The notes: generated from the letters alone by a model not told the origin. A stretch of 59,570 nt of DNA from an uncultured Lachnospiraceae bacterium (GCA_947591155.1 CANQDA010000024.1:1-59570), one strand, 5' to 3'; shown: positions 19,210-28,569, counted from the stretch's first letter. Numbers and translations are program-made.

Positions 19210-19261
19210 AAAAATAAAACGCCCGCGCAGGGATCGGTCAATGCCTGTCCGCCGCACGGGC
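19210..19261 (-). terminator. Intrinsic terminator after gpmI
   Basis: GCCCGTGC and GCGCGGGC form the outer stem, followed on the minus strand by GTTTTATTTTT. It begins 22 bases after the gpmI stop codon. Confidence 0.7.
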
Positions 19262-19282
19262 TGTACTGAATCGTTTACTAAT

Positions 19283-20824
19283 TTATCGTTCGACCAACAG
19301 AGACTCTCCGGTCATCTCCTTCGGCTGCTCCATGCCCATCAGCTCGATCAGCGTCGGGACGATGTCCGCCAGACGGCCGCCCTCTCGCAGGCCGTACTTC
19401 TCGTCGCAGTTCACGAGGATGAACGGCACCTGGTTCGTCGTGTGCGCCGTGAACGGCTCGCCGCTCTCGTAGTCGATGAGCTGCTCCGCGTTGCCGTGGT
19501 CCGCGCAGATGAACATCTGCCCATTCACCGACTTGACCGCCTCGACCACCTTGCCCACGCACTCGTCGACCGCCTCGATGGCCTTGACCGCCGCCTCGAG
19601 AACGCCGGTATGGCCTACCATATCCGGGTTCGCAAAGTTTGTGATAACCACGTCGTATGTTCCGGACGTGACCGCTTTCACCACATTCTCGCAGACTTCA
19701 TAGACGCTCATCTCCGGCTTCAGGTCGTAAGTCGCCACCTTCGGGGAATTCACGAGGATGCGGTCCTCACCCTCGTTCGGCGCCTCGACGCCGCCGTTGA
19801 AGAAGAATGTGACGTGCGCGTACTTCTCGGTCTCAGCGATACGCGCCTGCTTCAGGCCGTGCGCCGCCAGATACTCGCCGAAGGTGTTTGTGATCGACAC
19901 CTTCTGGAACGCGATCGTCTTGTTCGGGATCGTCACGTCGTACTCGGTGAAGCAGACATAGACGACCTTCTTGCGCGGTCCGCGCTCAAAGCCCGTGAAG
20001 TCGTCACAGCAGAAGGTGCGCGTGATCTCTCTTGCACGGTCCGGGCGGAAGTTGAAGAAGATGATCGAGTCGTCGTCCTGTATCGTCGCGGTCGGCGCGC
20101 CGTCTTTCATCACCACGGTCGGCACCACGAACTCGTCCGTGACGTCCTTCGCATAGGACTGTGCCACCGCCTCCACGCCGGAGGAAGCCTGTTCGCCCTC
20201 GCCCAATGTCAGCGCGCGGTACGCCTTCTCGACACGATCCCAGCGATTGTCCCTGTCCATCGCGTAATAGCGCCCGGACACCGTCGCGATCTCGCCGACG
20301 CCGATCTCCTGCATCTTGTCCGTCAGCTCCTGCACGTAATCCTTGCCGGACGTCGGCGGCGTGTCTCTGCCGTCCAGGAAGCAATGTACATACACCTTCT
20401 TCAAGCCGAAGCGCTTCGCCATCTCGAGCAGCGCGTACAGGTGCGTGTTGTGGCTGTGCACGCCGCCGTCCGAGAGCAGCCCATACATATGCAGGCTGGA
20501 ATCCTTGTCCTTCGCGTTCTGCATCGCGCGCTTCAGCTCCGCGTTCTCAAAGAAAGCTCCTTCCTCGATCTCCTTCGTGATCCTCGTCAGGTCCTGATAG
20601 ACGATGCGGCCCGCGCCCATGTTCAGATGGCCCACCTCGGAGTTGCCCATCTGTCCGTCTGGAAGGCCCACCGCCAGTCCGCTCGCGTTGCCGTGCACGA
20701 ACGGGCAGGTCGCCATCAGCTCGTCCATCACCGGCTTCTTCGCCAGCGCGATCGCGTTGCCCTCCCTCTTGTCGTTCAGTCCGTATCCGTCCAGGATCAT
20801 CAATACCGTTGGTCTTTTGCTCAT
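19283..20824 (-). CDS. gpmI: 2,3-bisphosphoglycerate-independent phosphoglycerate mutase
   Basis: Manganese-dependent glycolytic enzyme converting 3- to 2-phosphoglycerate. MILDGYGLN holds the first metal ligand. The catalytic Ser is in GQMGNSEVGHLNMGAGR near residue 60, FLDGRDTPP and GRYYAMDRD follow, and the C-terminal metal site shows ANPDMVGHTG and ADHGNAEQ. At 513 aa it is the standard size. Of three clustered ATGs, the one at 20824 is seven bases from GAGGAG and gives MSKRPTVLMILDGYG. The 5' leader is about 165 nt, strongly structured, and starts from a good promoter. Confidence 0.96.
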   Translation of the reverse strand: MSKRPTVLMILDGYGLNDKREGNAIALAKKPVMDELMATCPFVHGNASGLAVGLPDGQMGNSEVGHLNMGAGRIVYQDLTRITKEIEEGAFFENAELKRAMQNAKDKDSSLHMYGLLSDGGVHSHNTHLYALLEMAKRFGLKKVYVHCFLDGRDTPPTSGKDYVQELTDKMQEIGVGEIATVSGRYYAMDRDNRWDRVEKAYRALTLGEGEQASSGVEAVAQSYAKDVTDEFVVPTVVMKDGAPTATIQDDDSIIFFNFRPDRAREITRTFCCDDFTGFERGPRKKVVYVCFTEYDVTIPNKTIAFQKVSITNTFGEYLAAHGLKQARIAETEKYAHVTFFFNGGVEAPNEGEDRILVNSPKVATYDLKPEMSVYEVCENVVKAVTSGTYDVVITNFANPDMVGHTGVLEAAVKAIEAVDECVGKVVEAVKSVNGQMFICADHGNAEQLIDYESGEPFTAHTTNQVPFILVNCDEKYGLREGGRLADIVPTLIELMGMEQPKEMTGESLLVER

Positions 20825-20855
20825 GTTCATTCTCCTCATTTAATTTTTCATACTG

Positions 20856-20991
20856 AGCAATGAGCCATGTCAGCCTCGAAAAAGCTTCGCTTTTCCTCGG
20901 CCGCGGGCATTCGCCCTATAAAGACGTCGCCTGACAAATCCGTCTGCAAGCAGCCGTTTTGTCATTCGGCGTCTTTGCACGGCTCATTGCT
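20856..20991 (-). repeat. 136-nt inverted-repeat element forming the gpmI leader
   Basis: The ends AGCAATGAGCC and GGCTCATTGCT are perfect 11-base inverted repeats. Inside, on the minus strand, AAAGACG...TGACAAA pairs with TTTGTCA...CGTCTTT in a 19-position stem with three mismatches. GGGCGAATGCCC forms a small hairpin and GAAAAGCGAAGCTTTTTC forms another. The whole element lies exactly between the gpmI promoter and its ribosome binding site. Short blocks (TTCGCTTTTC, TTCGC..TATAAAGA, GCGTCTTTGCA) recur in the same order at 24316-24506. It may be a dispersed intergenic repeat or a structured regulatory leader. Confidence 0.7.
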
Positions 20992-20998
20992 AAACACG

Positions 20999-21027
20999 AG
21001 TATATCACCACATTCGACCATTTGCAA
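20999..21027 (-). promoter_or_regulatory. gpmI promoter
   Basis: TTGCAA, 17-base spacer and TATACT. Predicted transcription start near 20992 coincides with the first base of the inverted-repeat element. Confidence 0.7.
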
Positions 21028-21044
21028 TGAAAGAATCACGCGCC

Positions 21045-22487
21045 TTAGTCCGGGATCGTCGGCACCGCGTCCGCCGGAACCGGACAGGTGTAGCCTGCCG
21101 CTGTGCGCTTCTCGAACTCCGCGCGGGCCCCCTGCAGGACCTCAGGGCGGTCAAAGAGGTCGATCGCCCCGGCCGCGAGCACCTTGCCCGCGTGAAGCGC
21201 CGCCTTATGCCCGATCTCCGTGCGGTCGCAGGAAACGTTCTGCCAACTGTGGCCCGGACAGCCGTTCGGCCAGGACGCCACATGGATCTGCGCGGTCGGC
21301 GTCAGCCAGCTCACATCGCCGACATCGGTCGAACCCGCGTCGAACGCGTCGCCTTGGTAGAGCGGCGCGAGGAACTCGTTCATCGCGTGACCGCACTGCC
21401 TGCGCTGTTCTTCCACCTGTTCCCGCAGCGTGCCGTCGTTCTCCGCGGCTATACTCGGCGTCTTGTCGCTCCCCGGATAGGTCTTTGAAAGCTCGTCCGC
21501 GAAGGCGTGCTCCTCCTGCGTGTAATGCGGAACGCCGAGCTCCTTGAAATTCTCGTACAGCACGCGCTCCAGCGCGAAGTTGCTGACCGTGTCCGCCACC
21601 CCGTCAATAAATTTCTTTTCAAAGGATGTGTCCGTCATCAGCGCCGCGCCCTCCGCGATCCGATCCACTCTCGTCTGAAGTTCGACCGCCTCGGCGACAT
21701 GGTTCGAGCGCACCATGTAGAGCACGCTTGCGCGCGACTGCACCACATTCGGACTGCATCCGCCTCCGTCCGTGATCGCATAGTGGATGCGCGCCTTATC
21801 GCTCATGTGCTCGCGCAGGAACTGTACACCGACGTTCATCAGCTCGACCGCGTCCAGCGCGCTGCGCCCGAGCTCCGGCGCGGCGGCCGCGTGCGAGGCC
21901 ACACCCTTGAATTTATACTGCACCTGAATACAGGCGTTCGACGAACCGGTCGCCACCTCGTTCACATCCTCGGGGTGCCAGGTCAGCGCCGCGTCCAGCT
22001 CCTTCCAGAGGCCGTCGCGCGCCATGAACGCCTTCGCCGCGCCGCCCTCCTCTCCCGGACAGCCATACAGTACGACCGTCCCCGGACGCCCGGTCTGCTC
22101 CAGATACGCCTTCACGCCGAGCGCCGCCGCGAGCGCTCCGACTCCCAGCAGGTTGTGTCCGCAGCCGTGACCGCAGCCTCCGGGGACAAGCTCTTCGCGC
22201 GCCGTGCTTCCCGCCTTCTGCGAGAGTCCGGAGAGCGCGTCGTACTCCGCGAGTATCCCGATCAGTGGACGTCCGTTTCCAAAGCTCGCAGAAAAAGCCG
22301 TTGCGATCCCGCAAATTCCCTCTTCCACTCGGAAGCCTTCCTCACGCAGAACTTTACAGTATAAGGCTGCGGACTTCTCCTCCTGCAATGAGAGCTCTGC
22401 ATACTCCCAGATTCGGTCCGCCACGTCGAAGATCCTCTCCTTCTTCGCCTCGATCGCCGCCAGCGCCGCCTGTTTCTCCTCTATCAT
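21045..22487 (-). CDS. M20 family amidohydrolase (AbgB-like)
   Basis: Zinc-type peptidase/amidohydrolase that would cleave an N-acyl or aminobenzoyl amide bond in the cytoplasm. The metal-site motif GCGHGCGHNLLG is near residues 127-138, followed by GCPGEEGG (catalytic Glu) and ALTWHPED. A dimerisation insert contains KGVASHAAAAPELGRSALDAVELM, and the C-terminal GSTDVGDVSWLTP carries the last ligand region. 480 aa matches AbgB-type enzymes (p-aminobenzoyl-glutamate hydrolase subunit B) better than plain aminoacylases. AAAGGGG precedes the ATG. It lies downstream of an amino acid ABC transporter, which may bring in its substrate. The true substrate is unknown. Confidence 0.85.
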   Translation of the reverse strand: MIEEKQAALAAIEAKKERIFDVADRIWEYAELSLQEEKSAALYCKVLREEGFRVEEGICGIATAFSASFGNGRPLIGILAEYDALSGLSQKAGSTAREELVPGGCGHGCGHNLLGVGALAAALGVKAYLEQTGRPGTVVLYGCPGEEGGAAKAFMARDGLWKELDAALTWHPEDVNEVATGSSNACIQVQYKFKGVASHAAAAPELGRSALDAVELMNVGVQFLREHMSDKARIHYAITDGGGCSPNVVQSRASVLYMVRSNHVAEAVELQTRVDRIAEGAALMTDTSFEKKFIDGVADTVSNFALERVLYENFKELGVPHYTQEEHAFADELSKTYPGSDKTPSIAAENDGTLREQVEEQRRQCGHAMNEFLAPLYQGDAFDAGSTDVGDVSWLTPTAQIHVASWPNGCPGHSWQNVSCDRTEIGHKAALHAGKVLAAGAIDLFDRPEVLQGARAEFEKRTAAGYTCPVPADAVPTIPD

Positions 22488-22769
22488 ACGATTTCCCCTT
22501 TCCCGGTAACTCGCCGTTTTCTATACATACCTCCCTATTCCGTCAAGCGTTTTTTCGCTCATTTCATTTCTTAACGGATCGGCTGATAAGCTCAACACTC
22601 TCAAAGCCTGTCTCAGGCGGCAAAAAGCTGCCGCGAGTATCCCATTGGGAATATTTTACGACAGCTTTCTTCTCTTGTCCATTTCTTTCCTCAGATTTTT
22701 GTACGAATCTATGTCTGCCTGACTCGCAGACTAAAATCGCGCTCGGGCCGCCAAACAGGCTCTCTACAT

Positions 22770-23546
22770 CTACAGCACCTTCGCCAGAAAGTCTTTCAGT
22801 CTCGGGTTCTGCGGATGGTCGAAGACCTGCTCCGGCGTGCCCTCCTCCATGAGAAGGCCGTCAGCCATGAAGAGGACGCGGTTGCCCACCTCACGCGCAA
22901 AGCCCATCTCGTGCGTCACACAGACCATCGTCATGCCCTCCCGCGCGAGCTCCTTCATGACGTCGAGCACCTCGCCGACCATTTCTGGGTCAAGCGCGGA
23001 CGTCGGTTCGTCAAACAGCATGACCTCCGGCTCCATCGCCAGCGCGCGCACGATCGCGACACGCTGCTTCTGTCCGCCGGACAGCTGGATCGGGTACGCC
23101 TCAGCGCGATCCTTCAGGCCCACGCGGTCGAGCAGCGCGAGCGCCTTCGCCTCGGCCTCATCTTTGCTCATGCCCCTGACCTTCATCGGGGCCAGCGTCA
23201 TGTTGCCGAGGATCGTCATGTGCGGGAACAGGTTGAAGTGCTGAAACACCATCCCCATCTTCTGCCTCAGCAGATCGATGTTCAGGTTGACCGTCTTTCC
23301 GTTCTCGTCCACGTATTTCTTCTTCGTGATGTCGATGCCGTCGAAAACGATAGAGCCTTCCGTCGGCTCCTCGAGCAGATTCAGGCTGCGCAGGAAGGTC
23401 GACTTGCCGGAACCGGACGGCCCGATCACCGCCATCACGTCGCCCTTGAAGATCTCGGTCGTGATCCCGTCAAGCGCCTTGATCGTCCCCATATTATAAT
23501 GCTTTTTCAAGCCGGTTACCTTGATCAAACTATCTCTTGTCGCCAC
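22770..23546 (-). CDS. Polar amino acid ABC transporter ATP-binding protein
   Basis: Energises the importer formed with the permease and binding protein upstream. Walker [10 protein letters not shown] is near residues 42-50, with the Q-loop in [16 protein letters not shown], signature [15 protein letters not shown], Walker [13 protein letters not shown] and H-loop CVTHEMGF, all of GlnQ/HisP type. A small insertion after the Walker A region ([16 protein letters not shown]) is seen in related clostridial proteins. The start is GTG with GGAGG upstream and overlaps the permease gene by 17 bases, so the two are coupled. Confidence 0.93.
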   Translation of the reverse strand: MATRDSLIKVTGLKKHYNMGTIKALDGITTEIFKGDVMAVIGPSGSGKSTFLRSLNLLEEPTEGSIVFDGIDITKKKYVDENGKTVNLNIDLLRQKMGMVFQHFNLFPHMTILGNMTLAPMKVRGMSKDEAEAKALALLDRVGLKDRAEAYPIQLSGGQKQRVAIVRALAMEPEVMLFDEPTSALDPEMVGEVLDVMKELAREGMTMVCVTHEMGFAREVGNRVLFMADGLLMEEGTPEQVFDHPQNPRLKDFLAKVL

Positions 23547-24315
23547 GGCTCATCCTCCTCTCAAAATACGCGATCAGCTTGGATGTCGGGAAACACAGAC
23601 AGAAATAGATCGCCGTCGCCACCAGAAGCGGCTCGATGATGATAAAGGTCGCGCCCTTGACCGCGTTCACTGCCGACATGATGTCCTGCACGCCGATCGT
23701 GTAGGTGATCGCAGATTCTTTGATAATGATGACAAACTCGTTCGCGATCGCGGGAAGGATGTTCTTCACCGCCTGCGGGAGAATGATATAACGCATGTTC
23801 TGCGTCTGGGAAAGTCCCAGGGAGCGCGCCGCCTCCGTCTGCCCGCCGTCGATCGACTGAATTCCGGCGCGGATGATCTCACACAGATACGCTCCGGAAT
23901 TCAGACCCAGCGCCACGACGCCCGGGAAGAAACGGTCGAAGCGGATGAAACCGAACATCAGGTACGACGGGAGCTTGATCAGGCTGAACACGCCGTAGTA
24001 GATGATGAAGACCTGCACGATGACCGGCGTGGACCGCAGGATCTCGACGTACGCGGTCGCGAGAAAATTCAGCGGATTGAACCTGCCGACCGCAGCCAGA
24101 AAACCACGCTGCTTCCGATGCCCGTTCTTATCCAATGCGAGAAAGCGCAACGGACAGAAGTTCGACAAACGCATCAGCGCGAGGATCAGCGCGAGGACGA
24201 AACCGATGACCACCGTGAAGATAGACAAAAGAACCGTCACCAGAATCCCCTGCCAGAAGAGCTGCGCGTAAGGCAGCAGCTTCGGGAAGTTGCTCAGTTT
24301 GATAAATGAATCCAT
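23530..24315 (-). CDS. Polar amino acid ABC transporter permease
   Basis: HisM/GlnP-type membrane subunit. About five TM segments are visible, with [19 protein letters not shown] and the EAA loop [35 protein letters not shown] typical of the family (shown here in parts: [25 protein letters not shown]). 261 aa. An inserted stretch of charged residues ([11 protein letters not shown]) precedes the second TM segment. It follows the binding protein after a 190-base gap holding a hairpin. Confidence 0.92.
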   Translation of the reverse strand: MDSFIKLSNFPKLLPYAQLFWQGILVTVLLSIFTVVIGFVLALILALMRLSNFCPLRFLALDKNGHRKQRGFLAAVGRFNPLNFLATAYVEILRSTPVIVQVFIIYYGVFSLIKLPSYLMFGFIRFDRFFPGVVALGLNSGAYLCEIIRAGIQSIDGGQTEAARSLGLSQTQNMRYIILPQAVKNILPAIANEFVIIIKESAITYTIGVQDIMSAVNAVKGATFIIIEPLLVATAIYFCLCFPTSKLIAYFERRMSRGDKR

Positions 24316-24442
24316 GGAAAGCTCCTTTCATTTTCTGCTATACGAATACCGACAGAGACAGGAGCGGCTCCTGACAAACGCCCCGGCAGGTCTCTCCCTG
24401 AGACGTTTCGCTTTTCGCAGACGGTGTTCGCTATAAAGAGAA

Positions 24443-24478
24443 GAGCCGCCGCATCGAAAAGAGCAAATGCGGCAGCTC
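24443..24478 (-). terminator. Hairpin between binding-protein and permease genes
   Basis: A 12-pair stem (GAGCTGCCGCAT with ATGCGGCGGCTC, one G-U pair) and 12-base loop, followed by TTCTCTTT. It probably acts as a partial terminator that keeps binding-protein mRNA more abundant than the rest of the operon. The surrounding gap 24316-24506 shares sequence blocks with the gpmI leader element. Confidence 0.6.
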
Positions 24479-24506
24479 CTGCGTCTTTGCATGAAGTGCT
24501 TTTTGA

Positions 24507-25400
24507 TTACTCGGTAACAGCCTCAGTAGCGCCCTCGGTCTCAGCCTCTTCCGGCACCTGACCCTCATCGTTCAGCACGCCCTCGTACTTCTCGCCGGTC
24601 GCCAGCTCGTTCGCCTCAGCGACGAACTGATCCATGGAGCCATCTTCCTTCGCCAGAGCGATCGCCTCGTTGACCGCCATCAAAAGCTCAGCGTTGTCCT
24701 TGCAGACGCCTACCGCGGAACCTGCCACATCGTACGGAACGTCCATCACGATCTCAAGATCCGGATAAACCTTCTGATAGCTCTCGGCAACAGCGGTCTC
24801 AATGAACGCCGCGTCCAGCTTGTCCGCCAGCAGCTCAGCGATGATGTCCGTCACCTTCACGAGCGGAACGATATCAGCGTCCGGGGTATTCTTATTCGCC
24901 AGATCCATCTGGATGGAACCGATCTGTGCGCCGACGGAAACCTCCGGCTTGTTCGCGTCATCAAAGGAAGTGAAATCTCCGGCCTTGTCCTTCACCGTCA
25001 CGAAAGACTGACCGCCCTCATAATAGATATCCGAGAAATCCATCGCGTCCATACGCGCCGGGTCCGGGGAAAGGCCTGCCATGCCGAGGTCCACAGACTT
25101 CGTCGTCAGCTCGCTGAGCACGCCGTCGAAATCAAGCGGGATCACCTCAAGCTCCAGTCCCATGTAGTCTGCTATGTACTGCGCCAGCGCCATGTCGAAA
25201 CCGGCCAGAGACGGATTGCCGTCCTCGTCGATCGCATAGAACTCGTACGGGGCAAAGTCCGGACTCGTAGCCACGGTCAGCTTACCCGGCGTGACCGTCT
25301 GAACCTCGAGCGCGCCGCCCTCGGTCTGGTCCTCCGCAAACGCGGTCATCGACAGCGCCATGCATGCAGCCATCGTGAGTGCAAGTAATTTCTTTTTCAT
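24507..25400 (-). CDS. Amino acid ABC transporter substrate-binding protein
   Basis: Extracellular binding protein of family 3 (SBP_bac_3). Signal peptide MKKKLLALTMAACMALSMTA with likely type I cleavage after AFA. The binding domain has TVATSPDFAPYEFYA, AGFDMALAQYIADYMGLELEVIP, DFDGVLSELTTKSVDLGMAGLS and VGVCKDNAELLMAVNEAI. No convincing lipobox is present, which is unusual for a Gram-positive binding protein. The C terminus ends in an acidic Glu/Ala/Thr tail (EEAETEGATEAVTE). The ATG chosen has GGAGGAG six bases upstream. Good promoter upstream. Substrate class is polar amino acids; the exact one is not clear. Confidence 0.9.
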   Translation of the reverse strand: MKKKLLALTMAACMALSMTAFAEDQTEGGALEVQTVTPGKLTVATSPDFAPYEFYAIDEDGNPSLAGFDMALAQYIADYMGLELEVIPLDFDGVLSELTTKSVDLGMAGLSPDPARMDAMDFSDIYYEGGQSFVTVKDKAGDFTSFDDANKPEVSVGAQIGSIQMDLANKNTPDADIVPLVKVTDIIAELLADKLDAAFIETAVAESYQKVYPDLEIVMDVPYDVAGSAVGVCKDNAELLMAVNEAIALAKEDGSMDQFVAEANELATGEKYEGVLNDEGQVPEEAETEGATEAVTE

Positions 25401-25475
25401 AATGAACTCCTCCTTCTGTAGCATGTTCCCATGTCGGGAAAATGCATAAATATAAATTTATATCGCTATTTATAC

Positions 25476-25503
25476 ATTATACAGATATTCGCGAATAATT
25501 CAA
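25476..25503 (-). promoter_or_regulatory. Promoter of the amino acid ABC operon
   Basis: TTGAAT, 16-base spacer and TATAAT. The following AT-rich leader contains TGTATAAATA and TATTTATGCA in inverted orientation, resembling half-sites of an ArgR-type operator. Confidence 0.65.
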
Positions 25504-25593
25504 GTGGAAAAGAAAAGTTTAAATGATTATTCCAAATGTCTGCTTTTACTCCCCATCAACTGTCATAAGCGCACAATTCTTTTCGCTGATCTG

Positions 25594-26307
25594 CTATACG
25601 TTCACCTGCTGCCTCCGCAGGATCGCCCAGGTCCCCGCGATCCCCACCGCGCAGACCACCGCGAACAGTGCCCACTGCAGATAGCCCGGGATTCCGCCGA
25701 TCAGCCGTCCGATCGCATTCCCGATCCGGCCCCAGAAGGAATCCGGCACTTCCGCCGCGGCGTCGTGTATCCTCGGAACGCCGATGCAGAGGAACATCCA
25801 CGCGATCCATGCCGCCGCGAGGACAGGCCTGCCAAAACACAGAAAGAGCGCGCCGACAAGACCGGCCACGATCACCAGCAGCACGATGATCGGAATCCCG
25901 AACCGAATCAGCTCAGGCAGCAGTTTTACCGTCTCGCCACCTGCACACTGTATCCGGTTCAGTATCTCCTCCGCCGTGCACAGCACCGCCGTCAACACAA
26001 AAATCTCCGCTACCGCCAGCAGAGCCACCACAAGATGCGACACAAAAAACTCTTTCCGTGACGAGCCCATCGACAATTCAACATTGAAATAGACGACCAC
26101 TTCCCCGAACACAAAAAACAGCATCATGACCCCTATAGCCACGAGCGCACAGCTTACCCCGAGCGGAAAATAGACTTTTTCTTTTATAAAGTACATCGCG
26201 ATCGCAAGCGCCGCGGCTCCCAGCACCCAGCACCCAAGCATGATCCCCGCGATCACGGCAAAGATTTCCCTCTGCACATAGATCTGCCGTTTGATTGCTT
26301 TCCACAT
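25594..26307 (-). CDS. ABC-2 type membrane protein (second permease)
   Basis: Hydrophobic protein with about six TM segments (first near residues 15-35). The motif ELSMGSSRKEFFVSH in the first cytoplasmic loop matches the corresponding LLSMGSTRKEIIRTL of the adjacent permease gene. The two are therefore distant paralogs of the ABC-2 permease class. The start at 26307 has GGGAGG about ten bases upstream; an ATG seven codons earlier is possible. It is the last gene of the GntR-ABC operon. Transported substrate unknown. Confidence 0.75.
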   Translation of the reverse strand: MWKAIKRQIYVQREIFAVIAGIMLGCWVLGAAALAIAMYFIKEKVYFPLGVSCALVAIGVMMLFFVFGEVVVYFNVELSMGSSRKEFFVSHLVVALLAVAEIFVLTAVLCTAEEILNRIQCAGGETVKLLPELIRFGIPIIVLLVIVAGLVGALFLCFGRPVLAAAWIAWMFLCIGVPRIHDAAAEVPDSFWGRIGNAIGRLIGGIPGYLQWALFAVVCAVGIAGTWAILRRQQVNV

Positions 26308-26447
26308 ATTCTTCTTTCCTCCCATCATCGCCTGATCCTGAACTTTCGCCCATCATTCGCATATTCATCAGACGAATATCCTGCCGTGCCACACACGCGG
26401 CGTCCGTTTCTCACAGCTTCATTCCGTCCAAATTGCGCTGCACTCTC

Positions 26448-27173
26448 CTACGCCCGCGCCTCGCTCTTCCTCGTGAGGAAGCGCGCAAATCCTGCGGCGC
26501 AAAGATCCGTCACAATCCCTATCGCAAACACCCCCGTGCAAACAAGCGGCATGAGCAGCTCTGTTCCTATATGAGTCCTCAGAAATGTCATCAGGAATCC
26601 CGTTTCCGAACGATCGAGTGAGACCAGGCTCCAGCCGATCAAACCGCCGATCAGCGCACCTATGAGCATCATTACCACAGATCCCACGGTTCTCCAACGA
26701 AGGGTCACCGCCCCGAGCGCAGTGCCGAACGCCGCACCAAACAGCTGTATTCCAAACGCGATCAGGAAAAACCACAGCAGTCCGAGTCCGAACAATTCCT
26801 TCTGCGGCGGATAGTTTTCCACATAGCGGCCGACTCCCCAGACAAGCCCTGCAAGCAAGGACGTAAACAGCGCGGTCGCTCCCTGGCTCAGACAGAGGGT
26901 GCGAATGATCTCCTTTCTGGTGCTCCCCATGGATAGCAGCACCGAAAAGTAGACCTGGAACAGCCCGACTCCGGTCATGGTCTGTATCAACACTCCCGAA
27001 AGCAAAAGCATCGTACAGAACTGAAACAGAAGTGTCTGCCAAAAACCTGACCGCTCCCCTCCGCCCGGAAACCCAGTCAGCATAACCATACCCAGTGTAA
27101 TAACAGCCGCGATGACCACATAGGCGATCGACGCCGTACTCCACAGCTTTACTTTTTTCATCCCCATCCTCAT
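26448..27173 (-). CDS. ABC-2 type membrane protein (first permease)
   Basis: About six TM segments (for example SIAYVVIAAVITLGMVML near the N terminus). The loop motif LLSMGSTRKEIIRTLCLSQG is shared with the next gene. The start codon overlaps the ATPase stop as ATGA, with GGGGAGGAG just upstream, so translation is coupled. With the ATPase and the second permease it forms an export-type transporter, probably as a heterodimer of permeases. No known family name could be given beyond ABC-2-like. Confidence 0.75.
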   Translation of the reverse strand: MRMGMKKVKLWSTASIAYVVIAAVITLGMVMLTGFPGGGERSGFWQTLLFQFCTMLLLSGVLIQTMTGVGLFQVYFSVLLSMGSTRKEIIRTLCLSQGATALFTSLLAGLVWGVGRYVENYPPQKELFGLGLLWFFLIAFGIQLFGAAFGTALGAVTLRWRTVGSVVMMLIGALIGGLIGWSLVSLDRSETGFLMTFLRTHIGTELLMPLVCTGVFAIGIVTDLCAAGFARFLTRKSEARA

Positions 27174-28045
27174 GCGTGCTCCTCCCCGCAAAGCGCCACG
27201 AACAATTTCTGTAGGCTGAGCTTCTGAACGCTCACGTCATGTCCCTGCGGCAGCGTCTGTCCCGGAGACAGCAGCACCGCAACGCCCTTGCTGCGGCCAA
27301 GCCGTTCCTCGTGATGGATCTCAAGTCCCTGCGTTGCCGCGTCCACCTCCTCCTCGTGCCCGCTGATATGATACGCCCGTTCCAGCAATTCCTGCGTGTT
27401 TTCTTTCAGGAGGATCTGTCCCTCGTCCAGAATGACGACCTCCTCGAACACATCCGCGGCCTCCTCGATGATGTGCGTCGAGACCACAAACGTGCGCCCG
27501 GTCTGTGTAAATTCCTCCAGCAAAAGCTGGTAAAAACGCTCTCTCGCGATCACATCCAGCCCTGCGACCGGCTCGTCGAGAAAGGTAAACTCCGCCTTGC
27601 TTGCCAACGCCACAACGATCGTCACCATCGAGACCATGCCTTTTGATAGCTTGTTGATCCGCTTCTTTTTCTCAATCCCGAATTCCTGTATCAGACGGTC
27701 CGCCAGTGCCTGATCCCAGTGCGTGTAATAGGTCGCCGCGATCTCAAGATACGCCTTCACCTTCATCGCGCCCGCGCCGCTTGAACCCGTCTGGCTCAGT
27801 TCCCGCGAGAAACAGAAATGCTCCAACACCTTAGGATTCTCCCACACCGGCGCTCCGTCGAGCTCCACCGTACCCCTCGTCGCCGGATTTTGCGCCGTCA
27901 GGATCGACAGCAGCGTCGTCTTGCCCGCGCCGTTTCGCCCGATCAGCCCGTAGATCTTCCCGGACTCCAGCTCCAGATCGACGTCGTGCAGTACATCCTT
28001 GTTTCCATATGTTTTCACAATTCCCTTTGCAGTTAATTTACTCAT
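27170..28045 (-). CDS. ABC transporter ATP-binding protein (YtrB/EcsA-like exporter type)
   Basis: ATPase of the GntR-linked exporter. Walker A GRNGAGKTT is near residues 37-45. The signature is the variant NKLSKGMVSMVTIVVALA, Walker B is FTFLDEPVAGLD, and the switch His is in VVSTHIIEEAADVF. The C-terminal about 70 residues form the regulatory extension usual in YtrB- and CcmA-type proteins. 291 aa. In Bacillus, ytr operons with a YtrA-type GntR repressor react to wall-active compounds; a similar role here is only inferred. Confidence 0.9.
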   Translation of the reverse strand: MSKLTAKGIVKTYGNKDVLHDVDLELESGKIYGLIGRNGAGKTTLLSILTAQNPATRGTVELDGAPVWENPKVLEHFCFSRELSQTGSSGAGAMKVKAYLEIAATYYTHWDQALADRLIQEFGIEKKKRINKLSKGMVSMVTIVVALASKAEFTFLDEPVAGLDVIARERFYQLLLEEFTQTGRTFVVSTHIIEEAADVFEEVVILDEGQILLKENTQELLERAYHISGHEEEVDAATQGLEIHHEERLGRSKGVAVLLSPGQTLPQGHDVSVQKLSLQKLFVALCGEEHA

Positions 28046-28200
28046 CCCTGCTGCCCTTTCCCACGGCCGTTCGCCGTGAATCTATCTTTGTCCTCTCCTG
28101 TTCCTGCTGTTTCCTGTCGACTGCCCTTTTCCCTTGCGGCAGTTCATGCTTCTCATCTTTCCTCGTTTCATCCGGTCATCTACGCGGCAATTCGCATTTC

Positions 28201-28569
28201 TTATCTATCCTCGTCCTGTCCGATCATTGCGACCAACTCCTGCCTGCTGATCCCCAGACTTTTTGCCTCCGCCAGCAGGTTCTTCACGTAATCCTCGTAA
28301 AAGTTCTTCTTCCGCCTCTCCGCGATCTGCCGCTTCGCGCCTGTCGCCACGAACATCCCGATCCCCCGCTTTTTGTAGAGAATGCCCTCGTCCACCAGAA
28401 GATTAACACCCTTGGCGGCAGTGGCCGGATTGATCGCGTAGATCTTTGCCAGCTCATTCGTGCTCGGGACACGCTCCTCCTCCAACAGGATGTCCCGAAG
28501 AATATCGTTCTCAATCATCTCACGGATCTGGATATAAATCGACTTTTCCTGTGTCAGGATCTCATTCAC
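28201..28569 (-). CDS. GntR family transcriptional repressor (YtrA subfamily)
   Basis: Short GntR protein of 122 aa. The N-terminal winged helix (SIYIQIREMIENDILRD, VPSTNELAKIYAINPATAAKGVNLLVDEGILYKKRG, given here only by its landmarks VPSTNELAK and INPATAAKG) is followed by a short all-alpha dimerisation tail, the YtrA form. First gene of the operon, 155 bases before the ATPase. A palindromic ATTAC-N4-GTAAT sits just downstream of its own promoter -10 box, which fits autorepression. Confidence 0.9.
   Translation of the reverse strand: MNEILTQEKSIYIQIREMIENDILRDILLEEERVPSTNELAKIYAINPATAAKGVNLLVDEGILYKKRGIGMFVATGAKRQIAERRKKNFYEDYVKNLLAEAKSLGISRQELVAMIGQDEDR

Noticed and set aside
22488..22769. 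Search for a gene or terminator in the gap after the amino acid ABC operon
   Set aside because: Only small stems (GCGGCA/TGCCGC near 22620, GTCTGC/GCAGAC near 22715) without good T runs and no credible reading frame were seen.
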